Source: Cryptomeria japonica
Lineage: Eukaryota > Streptophyta > Pinopsida > Cupressales > Cupressaceae
DNA length: 64,000 nucleotides
Assembly: GCF_030272615.1 (NCBI RefSeq)
Contig: NC_081412.1
Span: 345,707,870-345,771,869 of the forward strand
Direction: 5' to 3'
Shown: positions 23,460-35,499 of the stretch, in pieces
How the letters are laid out: every line of letters starts with the position of its first letter
How positions within the stretch are numbered: position 1 is the first letter of the stretch
Made by a program: the position numbers and the translations under genes
Notes under the pieces: model-generated
What the model was told of the DNA's origin: nothing
Databases searched by the model: none
Seen by the model: only the letters and a program-made list of their open reading frames with translations

Positions 23460-25298
23460 ATGGAGGATCAAGATCCCCATGTACCTATGTCTGATCCTTA
23501 TATTCATGCAGAAGCTCTTGATCAGGATCCACCTTCACATGCTCCTGATCAAGACCCTCTCCCTGATATCGGTACCATATTTTATCATAGTGACCATGAG
23601 ATGCAAAAATTGAGAGGTATTTTAGATGACCCACAAACATATAGCATGTAAAAGAGTACATGTGAATCCATTTTTCAGAGTTTATAGTCATTGAGGGATT
23701 GTCTTGTTAGCCACACCTCATTTTTGCCACAAGTTATAGATTTTATCTATAGACAGTTGAGGGCTAAGGTGAGGGGTCATCATTCCTTCGCTAATGTGTT
23801 GAGGGCAGTCTTGAAGGAAACTATTAAGGAGAGATGTTTTCCACAGTATCAGGAGAAGAACAAGGTGAGAGGATATCAAGTGACATGATGCATTGATCCA
23901 CATGTTGCAGGGTTAATTTACCCACGCTTCTTAGCTGCCCATGGTCATTATCCTAATAACAACCAGATACCATTATACTTTGTACAATAGGTCTATGTTG
24001 AGGTTCACTGTTAGTTGAAACCCAACTACCTTGAACTTCTTGTATATTATGGACAAGGGAGGGGCAAGATTACTAATAGAGATGCATATCGTAGGCGTGA
24101 TAGAGATTTTCCCAAACACAGGGAGCTTATTGGTGAGAGATTTCTGGCGATAGTCCCAGCCCTTGCCCCCACAATGGATCATGTTGTGATTGCTTCTTAG
24201 AGAGAAGAAATTGATAGGATTGGAGGTATTGTATCAACAAAAGCCACCATATCATTAGATAGGTTGGGTAGATATATGATGAGCCAACCATGTTCCAGAT
24301 CATCCATAGATGCATCTTCCAGTCATGAGGTGGCTTCAAATTTAGATCAATATGTTACTGTTGGCATCCCCTCACTAGATGATGTAGCAGCTATAGCATG
24401 AGGTACTAGACATGTACAGATGTCATAGTATTTATTTGAGGACCTGCTACATTCATACCATTTCATTTCATCTCGACTTGGGATACCAATGGCTTCTATT
24501 AGAGATGAGATTCTCAAAGACACGCAGGCTACTGCATCGACGCATACGATGAGATAGTCACAATATTCTCATCACTCTGCATATGCTCTTAATGACCCAC
24601 CTACAAATCAATTTGTTGCTACAGAGGAGGAGATACAAGTTGATCAGGTTCATATCACAAATGAGGGCTTGGATTCATTTGAGGAGCAACTACGAGGTTT
24701 GAGCCAGACTGGTTCAATGGATATGCTACTAGCATTAGACACTTCATCGATGCCCAGTCATCTAGTTAGCCCCTTACACTCCTCAGTCATTCGTACAAGC
24801 AAAGAGAGATATGCAGGCACGGCTGATGTGGTTGATATGATCATAGGAGATGATCAGATTTTACAGGCTCCTAATACACAGGTATGTATGTGCACGTAAT
24901 TTTTAAAAGGATGTACATGCAATTTTTAGATTTAATAAATAACTTTAAATAAATATAATTTATTGTTCAAAATAATCCTAAAATACACATGTGTATGTAC
25001 AACAGTTACCTCATGTCACTCCTAGTTTGAGCTCAGAGCATGTGCGTAGGCGAGATTCTTTCAATGCTGCACTTGCTAGTGGACATGTTAGTTATGGATT
25101 TTGTATGTACATGTGTGTTACAATATATTTTAATTTTATAGTCTATTTGATTATTTAAATAAGATTCATACATGTAGAGATAATTTTAATATTTAAATAT
25201 AAATTCTACTTTTGTAGGGATCTATTGAACATCCAGACTCTCACTGGGACTCTCACTCAGATGATCGCTATGTTCGTGGCCGACATGATGCATGTTGA
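23460..25298 (+). pseudogene. Decayed three-exon gene of unknown family
   Basis: One reading frame runs from ATG 23460 to 24881 (474 codons) with no frameshift but nine in-frame stops (one TAA, six TAG, two TGA). Plausible phase-0 introns follow: GTATGT at 24882 to CAG at 25005, then GTTAGT at 25087 to TTTGTAG at 25217. The exons are thus 23460-24881, 25006-25086 and 25218-25298 (stop TGA). The N-terminus is Asp/Pro/His-rich; a basic stretch (NRDAYRRRDRDFPKHREL) lies near 24080-24135; the C-terminus is Ser/Asp-rich. I do not recognise the family. Frame preservation with stops only suggests decay by point mutation, probably methyl-C deamination. It could be a transposon-borne or host-derived gene. 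Confidence 0.6.
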
Positions 25299-27751
25299 TT
25301 TTCCACTTTATATCTCATGTGTTTATCTTTTTATATACATTCCATACTTTCATCTAGACATGCACGTATTTCTACATTCAAACTTACTTTACATTGCTAT
25401 GTATTCAGAGTTACTTTATATTGAGCTTGTATTCTTGGACTTACTTTATATTGCTATGTATTCAGATTATATCATGTGCATGTTAGATTGTACTTTATAC
25501 AGTTTGTGTTTGATCATACTTGCACGTTTGATTATACTTTATATATATATGCGTGTGTTTTCTTATATTGTACAAGTATTATCATATGTGTACACATGTG
25601 TTTGATTATACTTAAATATCTAGAAGCCTCTCCACTTAATAACTTTTTGAATACAATAGATGAACAAAACAACATTTTTTTAATAGTTTGTTTTTCCTCC
25701 ACATCATCTAAGTATTTCTAAAGTCATAGAATTGTTAAAAAAATATTCTAAACAAATCTAAATTGTAAAATGACATAAATCCAGTGAAACTCACAATTGA
25801 TATAAATTGTTTGAAAACAATTATTAGTAGTTAAGTCAAACATGTTTATTTTGAAATATTTAAACATAAATAATACAGCTAAATGAATGTTAGAAATGAA
25901 AAAAATGTGAGTGCCACCATCTCATATTTATTTCCAATCATTAATTGGATTGAATAAATAAAAACAATAGAACTAAATACGATAGTATTAGTATGAGTTA
26001 ATTAAAAATATTTATTTATTTATTATACATTGATAGATGTATCAAATAATGTCAATATAGGAAAAAGGAAAGGATGGATTTCATAAATAAAAGTATTATA
26101 TTATAATTGATTATTTCATCACATTATATTTGATAGAATATATAACTTAAATAATTAAAAATAATAATAATAAAAAGGAGAGTGAAATTAATGTAAATTG
26201 ATAGTTAATTTATTTATATATATATATTAATATATAGAGAAATACTATAAGCTAGTGACAAATATTTCACACCAAAGTCCTCCTATAGAACTTTCATCCT
26301 CTCCACTAAAAAACATCCACCCTTATAGTGTGTCTAGTCTAGCCATCATCTCTATGATCTTGACCATCAACCACAACTTAGATTCTGCAACAAGCCTCTG
26401 ATTTTGCATTCCCAATTATCTCCATTTTGGAAGACACGTGAATTAATTTCTATCTACACCTTTGATTGTAGAAGGGACATTTTTTATTAGATCAACTCTT
26501 ACATGAAGATCTTGTTGATTGATGTTTTAACAAATCTCAAATTAGATGAGAATGCAAAATGAAATCGCGTCTCTCTTGAAAGGTATCAAAATTTAAAATA
26601 TAAAATCAATAACCCCAAGGGTATTTTTAGTTAGGGCTTGACTTGTATAATCTACTTATTCATTATTTTATTCATCACATAGAGGGACTTACAAAATTAT
26701 TCACTGAAATATTAAATATGAGGGTTAAATATATTAAAAAAATGTACTTGTAGTATCCCAAACCCTAAAATGGTTTTTTGATCTCATATTTGATTATATT
26801 TTATTATTGAAAACACTTGGGTAAGATATATTTTTGTACACTTTTGGATATTTGTTTTGATTTTAAATTTTATTTATAAAAAAATATCAAAAGATGGGGT
26901 AAGAAAGGAATATGGTTTATAAATCCCCATCTTAAAATTCTATTGGAATAAAAGAATGCATAAGATATAGATCTCAATGTAACTAATCATTTCTTAACTA
27001 AACACAACCATAGTGCTACAAATAATTGAAATCTTCAAAGGATTCAAATAATAAACAATAGATTGAACATCCACTTTTGGTGCAACTTAATAAGATTTAT
27101 ACATCATAGTAATAAATTAAAAGTTTCTTAGACTAACCACACAAGGAAGACACACTATTTACAATTTTCTAGTATCAACACAAGATTGAGTAAATACTTG
27201 TGGCATTCGTATTCACAGTAAAAGTTCAACTACTAGCTAATAAATATTGAAGTAAATTCTATTAAAATTTTCATATAGTTGTAAATGCATTTAAATTACA
27301 AGTATAGTTGTAAATGCATTTAATTAAAAATGAATGCATGAAATAATTTAAACTTAAATACAAAAATGTTCTAGAAATAATTTAAATCAAATTTCATACA
27401 TGTCCTAATTTACACAGACACACATGTATCCTAGTTTACACGTCATGTCCTAATTTAAATCAAATTTCAATCAAATTATGTATTTTTAATTAAATGAATT
27501 TATGTCACGTGTCATAATGAATACATCTATACATGCTAAATAATTTTAATAACTTACAAAAATTATGCATTTGCATTTAAAAAATTAAAGATATACATGA
27601 TCTTAATTGTGCATGCATCCCCTTAAGACATTTTCAACTCATCCACATTACAATTTACTTTGTACATGTGCACACGTACTATTATTTAACATCAATAGCT
27701 ATACACAAATCAATTCAAGGGTTCAAACACATCAAGTGGTCAAACTGCTCT
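25299..27751. other. Gene-free AT-rich stretch
   Basis: Strongly AT-rich, with a short direct repeat of ACTTTATATTGCTATGTATT near 25390 and 25445. No conserved protein motif in any frame. It follows the decayed gene on the left and lies 3' of the transposase-like gene H on the right, so it may hold the terminal part of that transposon; I could not identify terminal inverted repeats. Confidence 0.5.
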
Positions 27752-27960
27752 TCAATAAAATATTTTCTCATGATCTTCACTATCTTGTCTCAACTTTTGA
27801 GACCGCCCACGACGTGAAACTATATGAAGAATTAGGCCAATAGCAATGACCAAGTGGCTACACTGATATACCTTGTTTTCAATTTGGTATTCAATGAAAT
27901 GAATCCCATGTTGAACAATTTTAACTTGTTTGAAATATGTCCCTTGCACTACAACTAAGC
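27752..27960 (-). pseudogene. Gene H exon 5
   Basis: The acceptor TATGCAG ends at 27961. The exon begins by completing a phase-1 Gly codon and encodes about 69 residues (LVVVQGTYFKQVKIVQHG...) ending in a stop at 27752. Basic residues (SRRGRSQKLR) near the end could form a nuclear localisation signal. Confidence 0.62.
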
Positions 27961-28084
27961 CTGCATACATGTATAAGAAATGAGAAATTAAAAATTTGTG
28001 TAAGCACAGGTGTATAAAAATTAAAATGTGCACATGTGCATTTAAAATAAATTAATTAATTTAAACGTTCAAATTAGTTCAAAC

Positions 28085-28213
28085 CTGTGGGAAAGGACAT
28101 TCCATCGCTCATTTCAAATTTTGTTAACTTCTTTCTCTCTTTTGTGCAACGCAATAAATAATAACTAACACCTTCTATATTTCCATCTTCTTCTATGACT
28201 ACCAAAATATCTC
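28085..28213 (-). pseudogene. Gene H exon 4
   Basis: A 129-bp exon between acceptor AATTGCAG (28214-28216) and donor GTTTGA (28084). It reads open (DILVVIEEDGNIEGVSYYLL...) with phase 1 at both ends. Too short and interrupted to show up as a stand-alone ORF. Confidence 0.65.
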
Positions 28214-28324
28214 CTGCAATTCAAAACAAGTTATAAATTTAAAATGTACTCGATTAAAAACTTATAATATTTGTACATGCACACAACTTTTTTTAAAGGA
28301 AATATATATAATAAATATGTATAC

Positions 28325-28627
28325 CATTTTTAATCAATCCTGAAATATGGTCATAATCAGCAGAAATCAAAGGAATGTCTTCAAAGATTTCGTCCTCATT
28401 TTCCTCGTATGTGTCAGTAACATCTAGTGGCACCAATTTCCATTCACTGACATATCCAAGCTCATGGTTCTTGTAATCAACATAGTTTTCCAAAATGCAA
28501 TCAGAACAAAAACATGAATAATCCCTAGTGTACAATGTCCATGGGTGATTATTTGTACTCATGACACAATGCAAAGATCTTGTCCTCTCCACGCTCTTGC
28601 ATCCATCCATTGATCTTCTATCCACAT
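28325..28627 (-). pseudogene. Gene H exon 3 (Cys-rich)
   Basis: A 303-bp open exon between acceptor TTTCACAG (28628-28630) and donor GTATAC (28324). It contains the Cys-rich motif YSCFCSDCILENYVDYKNHE, possibly metal-binding, then an acidic stretch (TYEENEDEIFEDIP). Both boundaries are phase 1. Confidence 0.7.
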
Positions 28628-28741
28628 CTGTGAAATGTACATGTGTACATGAGCTTACATATCAAGTTGTTTTTAAACATTTGAAATAAACATTTTAAAA
28701 AATAAAAAAAATATTTTAAAACATTAAAAGAGATCACGTAC
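28628..28741 (-). other. Gene H intron 2 (114 bp)
   Basis: The minus strand begins GTACGTG and ends TTTCACAG; removing it joins ACC-G with AT-GTG to keep the reading frame open. The T/A-rich body is typical of plant introns. Confidence 0.65.
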
Positions 28742-28912
28742 CGGTTATCTCCCAAAACACTCTATATGGAATGGGCTTGTATGTTCTCGATGATGAACCG
28801 GGATAATTAGGTTGCATAAAGTGTTTCTTAAACCATTAAACAACACCATGTGCATCATCTATATGATCTCCTGTATAATTTATTTGATGCTTTCTTAGAG
28901 CACGTTTGATAC
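28742..28912 (-). pseudogene. Gene H exon 2, part downstream of element C
   Basis: Continues the exon from 36765 after removal of C and one TSD copy: the frame reads from a GARAC-like stretch at the right flank directly into IKRALRKHQ here, then on to the exon end at 28742 with one stop. Continuity across GATAC confirms that C landed inside this exon. Confidence 0.72.
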
Positions 28913-30133
28913 TGTAATGCTCACCAAAATGTAATGGTAGGTGAAAAATGTGTGAATGAGAGATCAAGAGGAAAGCTACCCTTTCCCTCCAAGGAGAGAT
29001 GAGAGTTCCACTACGGATTTCCCTTCAAACACTTTTCACGCATTACATTGGAAGAAGGGGGGAAATTCACTAGATTCAACCTCCAAAGAAGAAGATAGAA
29101 TTCTGAATGAAATGAGAATGATAAGTTAATCCCCTCTTCTACTCGGAATGGAAAGGAATTGATTTAATTATGTATAAAGACTAAGTGCAAAAGAGATAAA
29201 GAACTGATAATAACTCAAGATTGGAGTGTGGGATGAAGTTGTGCACCTGGATTTGGTAGTAATATGTCGAGACGAATCCGCCCTGTGAATTTGAGGAAAA
29301 GTTACTCGGACCGTGGTGAAAGTGTACATGGTCCTCCGAAAAATCCGCGAAATGAAAAGGGTTTTTCTGCCTCTGCAAATGGAGTCCAAATTTGAAAGTA
29401 GAGATGTACACCTGCAACCTACACACAAAAAAGAGAGGAAACGGGATTGGGATTGGGGGTTTTCCATCAGGTCAAACCCCAGTTTTGGAATTAACCAAGT
29501 AATGAAAGAAAGTACTTGCAAGTAAATATAAATGGAAGACTGAAATGTAAATCACCTCAAGGGAGGTTGTGATAGAAATGTTGATAGAAATTCTTGTATG
29601 AAGTTGAATGTTGAAATGGATCTCCTCTTCAATGGTTGAATCCTTGACTTGAATGCAACACCTAGCCTTGAAGGGAGACTTGAGATGCTCAATGCTTGAA
29701 AGGGATGCTTGAATGCTTGAATTCTCTTGAACGCTTGATCGCAAATTTTCACCTTATTGAACTTATTCCCTTTTTTTCTTCTCCCTAAAATGAGAGGGAA
29801 AATGTAACTTTTATACTTTCAACTAGGGTTAATGAAACTGATTTTTGTCACAGGCCAACATCGGGGAAGTTTTCCCACTCACTGCACAACCTTCTATGCA
29901 AACTCACGAAAGGTCCCGCCCCAAAATAGGGCAGGGACAAGGGCACCACGCCCCTGTCCTGCCCTTTTCTCCAGAGAAGACTGTAGATAGGGTGGTGCAG
30001 AGGGCAAGGGAGAAGCAGTTTTTGAGGGTTGAGTAGTCTCTAGTCTCCAATCAGGCTAGGGGATTCGATTTCGCATGCGTGAAGACCCTAATGTGGTCAA
30101 AATTTGCTAGGGCCGCAATTTTATGATACTACA
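28913..30133 (-). repeat. 3' LTR of element C
   Basis: On the minus strand TGTAGTATC to CATTACA. It is flanked internally by PPT AAAGTGGGGGCTAAA (30134-30148). The TATA-like TATAAAAG at 29815-29808 lies about 0.32 kb into the LTR. A 90-codon open stretch (29744-29472) after it is shared with the other LTR but shows no recognisable domain. Confidence 0.9.
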
Positions 30134-30148
30134 TTTAGCCCCCACTTT
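30134..30148 (-). other. Polypurine tract of element C
   Basis: The minus strand reads AAAGTGGGGGCTAAA immediately before the LTR start TGTAG. Directly adjacent and purine-rich, as needed for plus-strand priming. Confidence 0.8.
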
Positions 30149-30937
30149 AGCGGGAGTATGAGTGTACGTCAATATTGCCAGTAAAGTACAAGGAAACAAG
30201 ATTGAAAGACTTTTACCACATCAAGGAGGCAAGATGCGCCAAGCCCCCAGTAGACTTAGGATCTTACGACTTCGATTGACAAAGTAAAAGGGAAGATTGA
30301 GAAAGGGAAAACCATGACTGCAAGTAGCAAAGTTCCCCTCACTATGAGTCATGAAAGAAAGGATACCAAATATTACAAAGCAAAGCAATGTACACTAAGT
30401 AACTCTAAGTATCAAGAAGGAAAATATGAGCGGAGTGTATGCCCCCACGTTAAAGAGATCGCGTGCACCTTATTGGGAGCGATTTCTTTAAGGTAGGATA
30501 CACCAAAGAGAGAGAGAGAGAGAGAAGAGAGGGAGCACGTTATCGCAAGGATTTAGCCCCCAATCAAGGAATAAACCCAAAGATAATGAACACAAAACAC
30601 GAGGTAGTTTCACTTTCCTCGGGATCAGTATGATGTATGATAACTCATGTATATCATATATGTATGTGCATATATTAATCGTCATTCCCCAAAGAAAGGA
30701 AACTTCCTTGGAAGAAAGGGAAGATAAGAGTCTGTTGAGTCAACATGAAAGAGACCAAAAGAGATCTCAATGCTTTGCATCGTCCTCAAGTAGACATTTA
30801 AGGGGATAATAGAAGAACAGGGATACACATAGAAGAATAGCTACAAAAGAGCAAGAGAGGAGAGGGAGAGAAAATCTGCGGTGTTAATGTTGCTAATCTA
30901 GCACGACATCCACCTCCCGATCTTGTTGATCACTATT
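30149..30937 (-). other. 3' untranslated internal region of element C
   Basis: No protein motif in any frame. A short (GA)n run lies at about 30508-30524. The coding-like region upstream ends near 30950 on the minus strand. Confidence 0.5.
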
Positions 30938-32070
30938 TCAGGAAGATGAGCAACATGCCAAAGGAGCAACATCGAGCACAACAGATGGAGCTATCACAAG
31001 ATCCAAATAAGGACTATGCTCATGTTGTAAGTCACTTTGTTCGTTTCTAGGAGCTAGGATTAGGGCTTTTAAAAATTCAGTTGATAAATGCTTGTCAACA
31101 TCAACATATTCATAATCACTATCAGAAGAATTAGGAATTCTATTTCCATCATGAATAAAATTTTCACTCATTTCTTCATCAAAATTTAGAGAAAGAGGAA
31201 CAAGAACACGAATAGGAGTAAACCAACACATGTTTTGTGCAACATAATTTGGAGATGTAGGTTGAACATCTTTCTTAGGAGAAAATGGAATCATGTCAAC
31301 TGTTGGAGTTCTAGGAGATTGAATAGTTTGAGGGATAGCTTCACAAGCTCGAACACAACATCTTCGTCGGCTTTCTCTCGCACAATGATTTCATCGATTC
31401 CTAGTGGAAGGCTAGGAAGAAGGAGGAGCATTTGGTGAAGGAGGAATATTCTCATCTTTGATAGTTGAAGGTTTAGGTTGAGGTATTTTAGGTAGGATAA
31501 GGGGAGAAGCATGCCTCTTCTCTCTATAAGAGGAAGGAGGTGGAATTCTACCATACAAAGGAGGCATATTAGGTGTAGGAAGGAGACCAAGTCCATCATG
31601 AGGAGGAGGTATAGGTCTAAGCCTATGAGGAATATTGTTTTGTTTCTTAGGAGAAGGCATAGAGACATCCATAGGAATAGGTTTAGGATCTTCCTTAGGA
31701 AGAAGATTAGTTCTATCTGTGAAGGGAAGAACTTCATCTTCAAGAATGATAGGAATCTGAAGTGTTGGGGATCTAGGTTGACATAAGGATAATATTATAT
31801 CTTTCTTCCATTTTTATAAGATTGAAAAAGAGCGCTCCTTGATGGAAGAGATTGAAATTTCTTAGGCCAAAATAAATCAATAGGAACACCGGGGCTTCTT
31901 TTGAATAATTTAAATAAGCTATGGTTCACAGTTATGATTTTTCCATTGTGAGGAAATTTTAAACACTTATGGATTGGAGAAGCAATAGCCTTCATTGAAG
32001 ATAGCCAAGGATAGCCCATCTTCACACAGAATTGCTCAGAAGAGGGAATGATAACAAAGTTGGCATCCAT
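30938..32070 (-). pseudogene. Post-protease Pro-rich region of element C
   Basis: Open pieces 32070-31795, 31672-31412 and 31294-30938. The first (MGYPWLSSMKAIASPIHKCL) follows the protease as the end of the fold or a linker. The second is strongly Pro-rich (RPIPPPHDGLGLLPTPNMPP). The third is acidic. RT motifs that would normally follow are absent, so RT-integrase was deleted or never present in this family member. The frame changes between the parts. Confidence 0.6.
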
Positions 32071-32173
32071 AGATTTAGTATTAACTTAAACATGAAGGGT
32101 GATAGAGCCAATGGCAGGACAAGAGAATCCATCAAATAACTTCACAACCACATTGGAATCATCATATATTACT

Positions 32174-32700
32174 TTATACAATCATAGTGAAAAGATACTC
32201 CTCAGTGATGACATTAACCATGCAAGAGGGATCAATAAGGGCACCATGGCAAGGTATATATTTAACCTTTGCAACTATGTATAAAGGGCCATCGGGTGCT
32301 CTAATGGTCTCACTAGGGTCAAATGTAATACAAGGATCCTTAGGCATATCTTGTTTTTCTACCATAGTTACCAAGTTCAAAGCCATAGAGGTGAATTCCT
32401 TAGAAGAGAAAGAAGTAGGCACAATCTCAATCACGTTAAAGGTATGAGAAGTTAAGGGATCAGTGAAAATCTTAAGATTTTGATTAGGAGGAGCTACCAA
32501 TTTATTCCATTTTATCATTCACACTTGCCACAGATATAGCATTATTATCAATCAAATCTTGAATCTTATTTTTCAATGCGAAATATTTCCCAACATCATG
32601 ACTAGGCTAACAATTAAATTGACAAAATGAATTGTTATCAAAATAAGGGGATGCAAGTTTAGAAGGATCAACTAGTTTTATAGGAGGAAGTTTGATAAAA
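32174..32700 (-). pseudogene. Zinc-knuckle remnant and protease of element C
   Basis: A Cys/His remnant (FCQFNC..PSHDVG) and a following helical stretch (KNKIQDLIDNNAI) lie at about 32620-32530. The segment 32518-32174 contains GALIDPSCMVNVITEEYLF, where a retropepsin DSGA or DTGA-like motif would sit; the Asp is kept but the following residues are altered. Stops separate the segments. Confidence 0.65.
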
Positions 32701-32714
32701 TTTCTTTGCAACAA

Positions 32715-34381
32715 CTAAGACATAATATTATGTAAAGATTCATTCAAAGGAGTAAATTGTCTTTCTCTTTGGAAATTTTTAGAAATAGAAGGCACACCTG
32801 TTGTAGCATTCACATTGTTGTTGTTGATTGTATCATTGAACTTGATGAAGCTTTTTGTTGGTTTGAACTTCACAAACGGTTGTTGAACACTCTCCCCCTT
32901 ATCACTCGAAGCCATAGGAGTGGATTACTCCATTTGACTCATAGCCAGTTGATAATTGTGGAGTGTTGCGCACAACTACAGAAAGGAAGTAAACTTAGAC
33001 AAAAGAAGCTTTTCCCTAATATCTTTTTGCAAATTAGAAATGAAAATTCTTTGAATATCATTATCTGGTACAGGAAAAGAAATTTGAGCACACAAATGCT
33101 TATATCTACCAATGAAATCAATCACTTTTTCCTTAACACCTTGTTTACAATGCATTAAATCAGTCAGAGTGGTTTTAGGACCAATGTTGTTTTGAAATTG
33201 TTGGATGAAAGCATTTGCTAGTTGTTGAAAAGAAGTGATAGAATAAGAAGGCAAAGAGAAATACCATTGTAAAGCCTTATCTCTTAGTGCTCCTATAAAT
33301 AGTTTTGCAAGCAATCTTTCATCACAAGCAAATTCAGTACAAAAGGTTTGGAATGTTTTGACATGTGTAAGAGGATGGCCTTTTCCATTATAGAGTTATA
33401 ATTGAGGGACCTCAACATGTTTAGGTGGCATAGCTTTAACAATATCAAGAGAAAGTGGGCTCGCAACATCAAACGTGGGCACACTAAACTTGGATTGACT
33501 CATAGAAGTAATTTGTTGTTGTAAGGAAGGCACAGTTTGAGCAAGACTGTTAATTGTTGCTTCGGTAGAAGAATTGATTTTAGACATAGTTGATTGGGAA
33601 GGTGGTGTGATGTTATTGAAAGAAGGCATAGACTGAGAATAAGGTGGTGGGACATTATGATAAGTAGGCATAGGTGATGATTGGGTAGGAAAAGGGACAC
33701 TTAAAGGAGGAACAAAGTTGTTGAAGGAATTGCCCCCTTGTGTCACATTGATTGGTTGAGAGATAATAGGAACACTTATTGAAGAAATAGGTAAAGATGG
33801 ACTATTTAATGAAGAAGAGGGATTGCCCCCATGACTAATTGTTGTAGGGATGATATTTTGAGTTGAAGTAGCCATGATGTTGGAGGTAAAAGTAGGAATA
33901 CTAATCATAAGAGTAGTCAAAGGAATATAAGGATTGACTTGTGTTAAGGTTGTGAATAATCTAGGGTTTTGGCACAACTCTTGATAGGCATGGCATTAGA
34001 ATCAACAATATGTGCAATGCCACACAATCTATCAATTTCATTCTTATCACTTTGAATCACGTGTTTAAGGCCTTCAATTAATGGAAGAGATTCACTATTA
34101 GGGTATCCTTGGGACATTCATTGTTGAAGGTTATCAAATTGATTGTCCAATTTGGAAAGTTGATCTATAGAGACTCTAGTTAAAGCTTCTTCTTCATCAT
34201 GGGATTCATCAATGGGGTGAATAGGGACATGATTAGGATGGGAAGAATTAGCGTGATCCTCATTAAAGAAGTCACGCAAATTAGGCTCCATCTCCTTGAT
34301 AATTAAACCTTGGGAGGCCTTAATTCTAATGCTTCGTCTAATGGGGATAGTGTAGGTAGGACTAATAGTGGTAAAACTCAT
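32715..34381 (-). pseudogene. Gag region of element C
   Basis: 34381-34118 (87 codons, N-terminal), 33977-33396 (193 codons, Ser/Pro/Thr-rich spacer) and 33314-32976 with the capsid-like Retrotrans_gag signature (LFIGALRDKALQWYFSLP...; QGVKEKVIDFIGRYKHLC). The trailing 32915-32715 is basic and Asn-rich. Stops and shifts lie between the parts. Confidence 0.8.
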
Positions 34382-35478
34382 GCACTAGAGGGAAATTTTA
34401 AATTTTAAATTTGGAACAAAGCTTACAAAATTGATTAATGCAAAATTTAAGAAAATACTGATTACACAATTTGAACTTTGTTGGAAGAAGAGGATGGCAC
34501 AATGTCCAAAAATGAAAGGAAATTGGAATTTTAAAATTAGGGCCAAGCGAATATCACTTAATTTTAAAATCAAAATTTTTAAAATCAAGGCAGATTATAA
34601 TTAACCTCTGAATTTTAAAAACTTTCTTGAAATTTAAAATGTTGAATTTTGGAGGTATTTTCGATTCTAGAGGGATAAAAAAATGACAAAATCAGCCAAA
34701 CTTCTGGATTTAGGCTTTTAAATACAGTCATAACAGTCTCCCGAAATTTTGGGAAAAAAGTTGAGGAGCGTGGTGGGAATGCACATGGTCCAACCAACTT
34801 TTTAAAAAAAATTCAGGGATGAATATTATGATGATTTCAAAGATAACCCCAAAAAATTGGCGAATTTTACGATTTCTAGATGGGCAAAATTAAGGTTCAA
34901 ATGTAAAAATAGGACCCTATTAGGGTTTTGAAGAAAAAGAGGAATCGAATTGAAAATTTGAAAAAGGTCAAACCTAATGGATAGGGACACCTTGGAAAAT
35001 GTTTAGAAGTCTCAATTTGAATTAAATTGATTGAAATTTGCACAAAATCCAATTAAATTTAAAAATTAGGGTTTTATGACCTAACCACTTAATTTTGAAA
35101 TTTAAATTTTGGGAAAAGGAGAGAAATTGAAAATTTGAATTGTGGGAATGAAAACAAGTTTGAGAACAATCACAAATCTGAAAATTAAATGGAAATCCGA
35201 TTTTTGTACAATTTCAAGATGATTTTTGAAAATTAGGGTTTTAACAAGTAACTGCTTAATTTTGAAATTTGATTTGCAAATTGAACAAGACAATGAGGAA
35301 ATTGAATTTGACAAACAAAACAATTTTCAGATCTAAGATAACCACAAGCAATTTTTACAAATCAAAAGTTCAATTTTCATTTTAAAAACTAGGGTATTTA
35401 ATGATTTAACCACTAAGTTTGCAAAAAATTTAAACTTGCAAATGAAAAATATGCAATTTTGTTCAAAGGAAAGCATGC
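34382..35478 (-). other. Leader of element C
   Basis: A 1.1-kb untranslated leader between PBS and gag. AT-rich, with repeated TTAGGGTTTT and AATTTTGAAATTT phrases (for example near 35080, 35230 and 35390), a diverged internal repetition. No ORF with recognisable similarity. Confidence 0.55.
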
Positions 35479-35496
35479 AAGACGTCGAGTTCACCA
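35479..35496 (-). other. Primer binding site of element C
   Basis: The minus strand reads TGGTGAACTCGACGTCTT, three bases inside the 5' LTR end at 35500. TGG start and position fit a PBS; I have not assigned the tRNA. Confidence 0.65.
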
Positions 35497-35499
35497 AAA

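Noticed and set aside
25225-25605. 126-codon hydrophobic frame on the plus strand
   Set aside because: It overlaps exon 3 of the decayed gene in another frame and continues into AT-rich repeats; no motif.
29472-29744. 90-codon frame conserved in both LTRs of element C
   Set aside because: Conservation follows from LTR identity alone; another overlapping frame is equally conserved, and no domain was recognised. Noted only under the LTR.
31291-31743. Leu-rich 150-codon minus-strand frame in element C
   Set aside because: It is a shifted reading of the Pro-rich post-protease segment; the other frame has the more protein-like composition.
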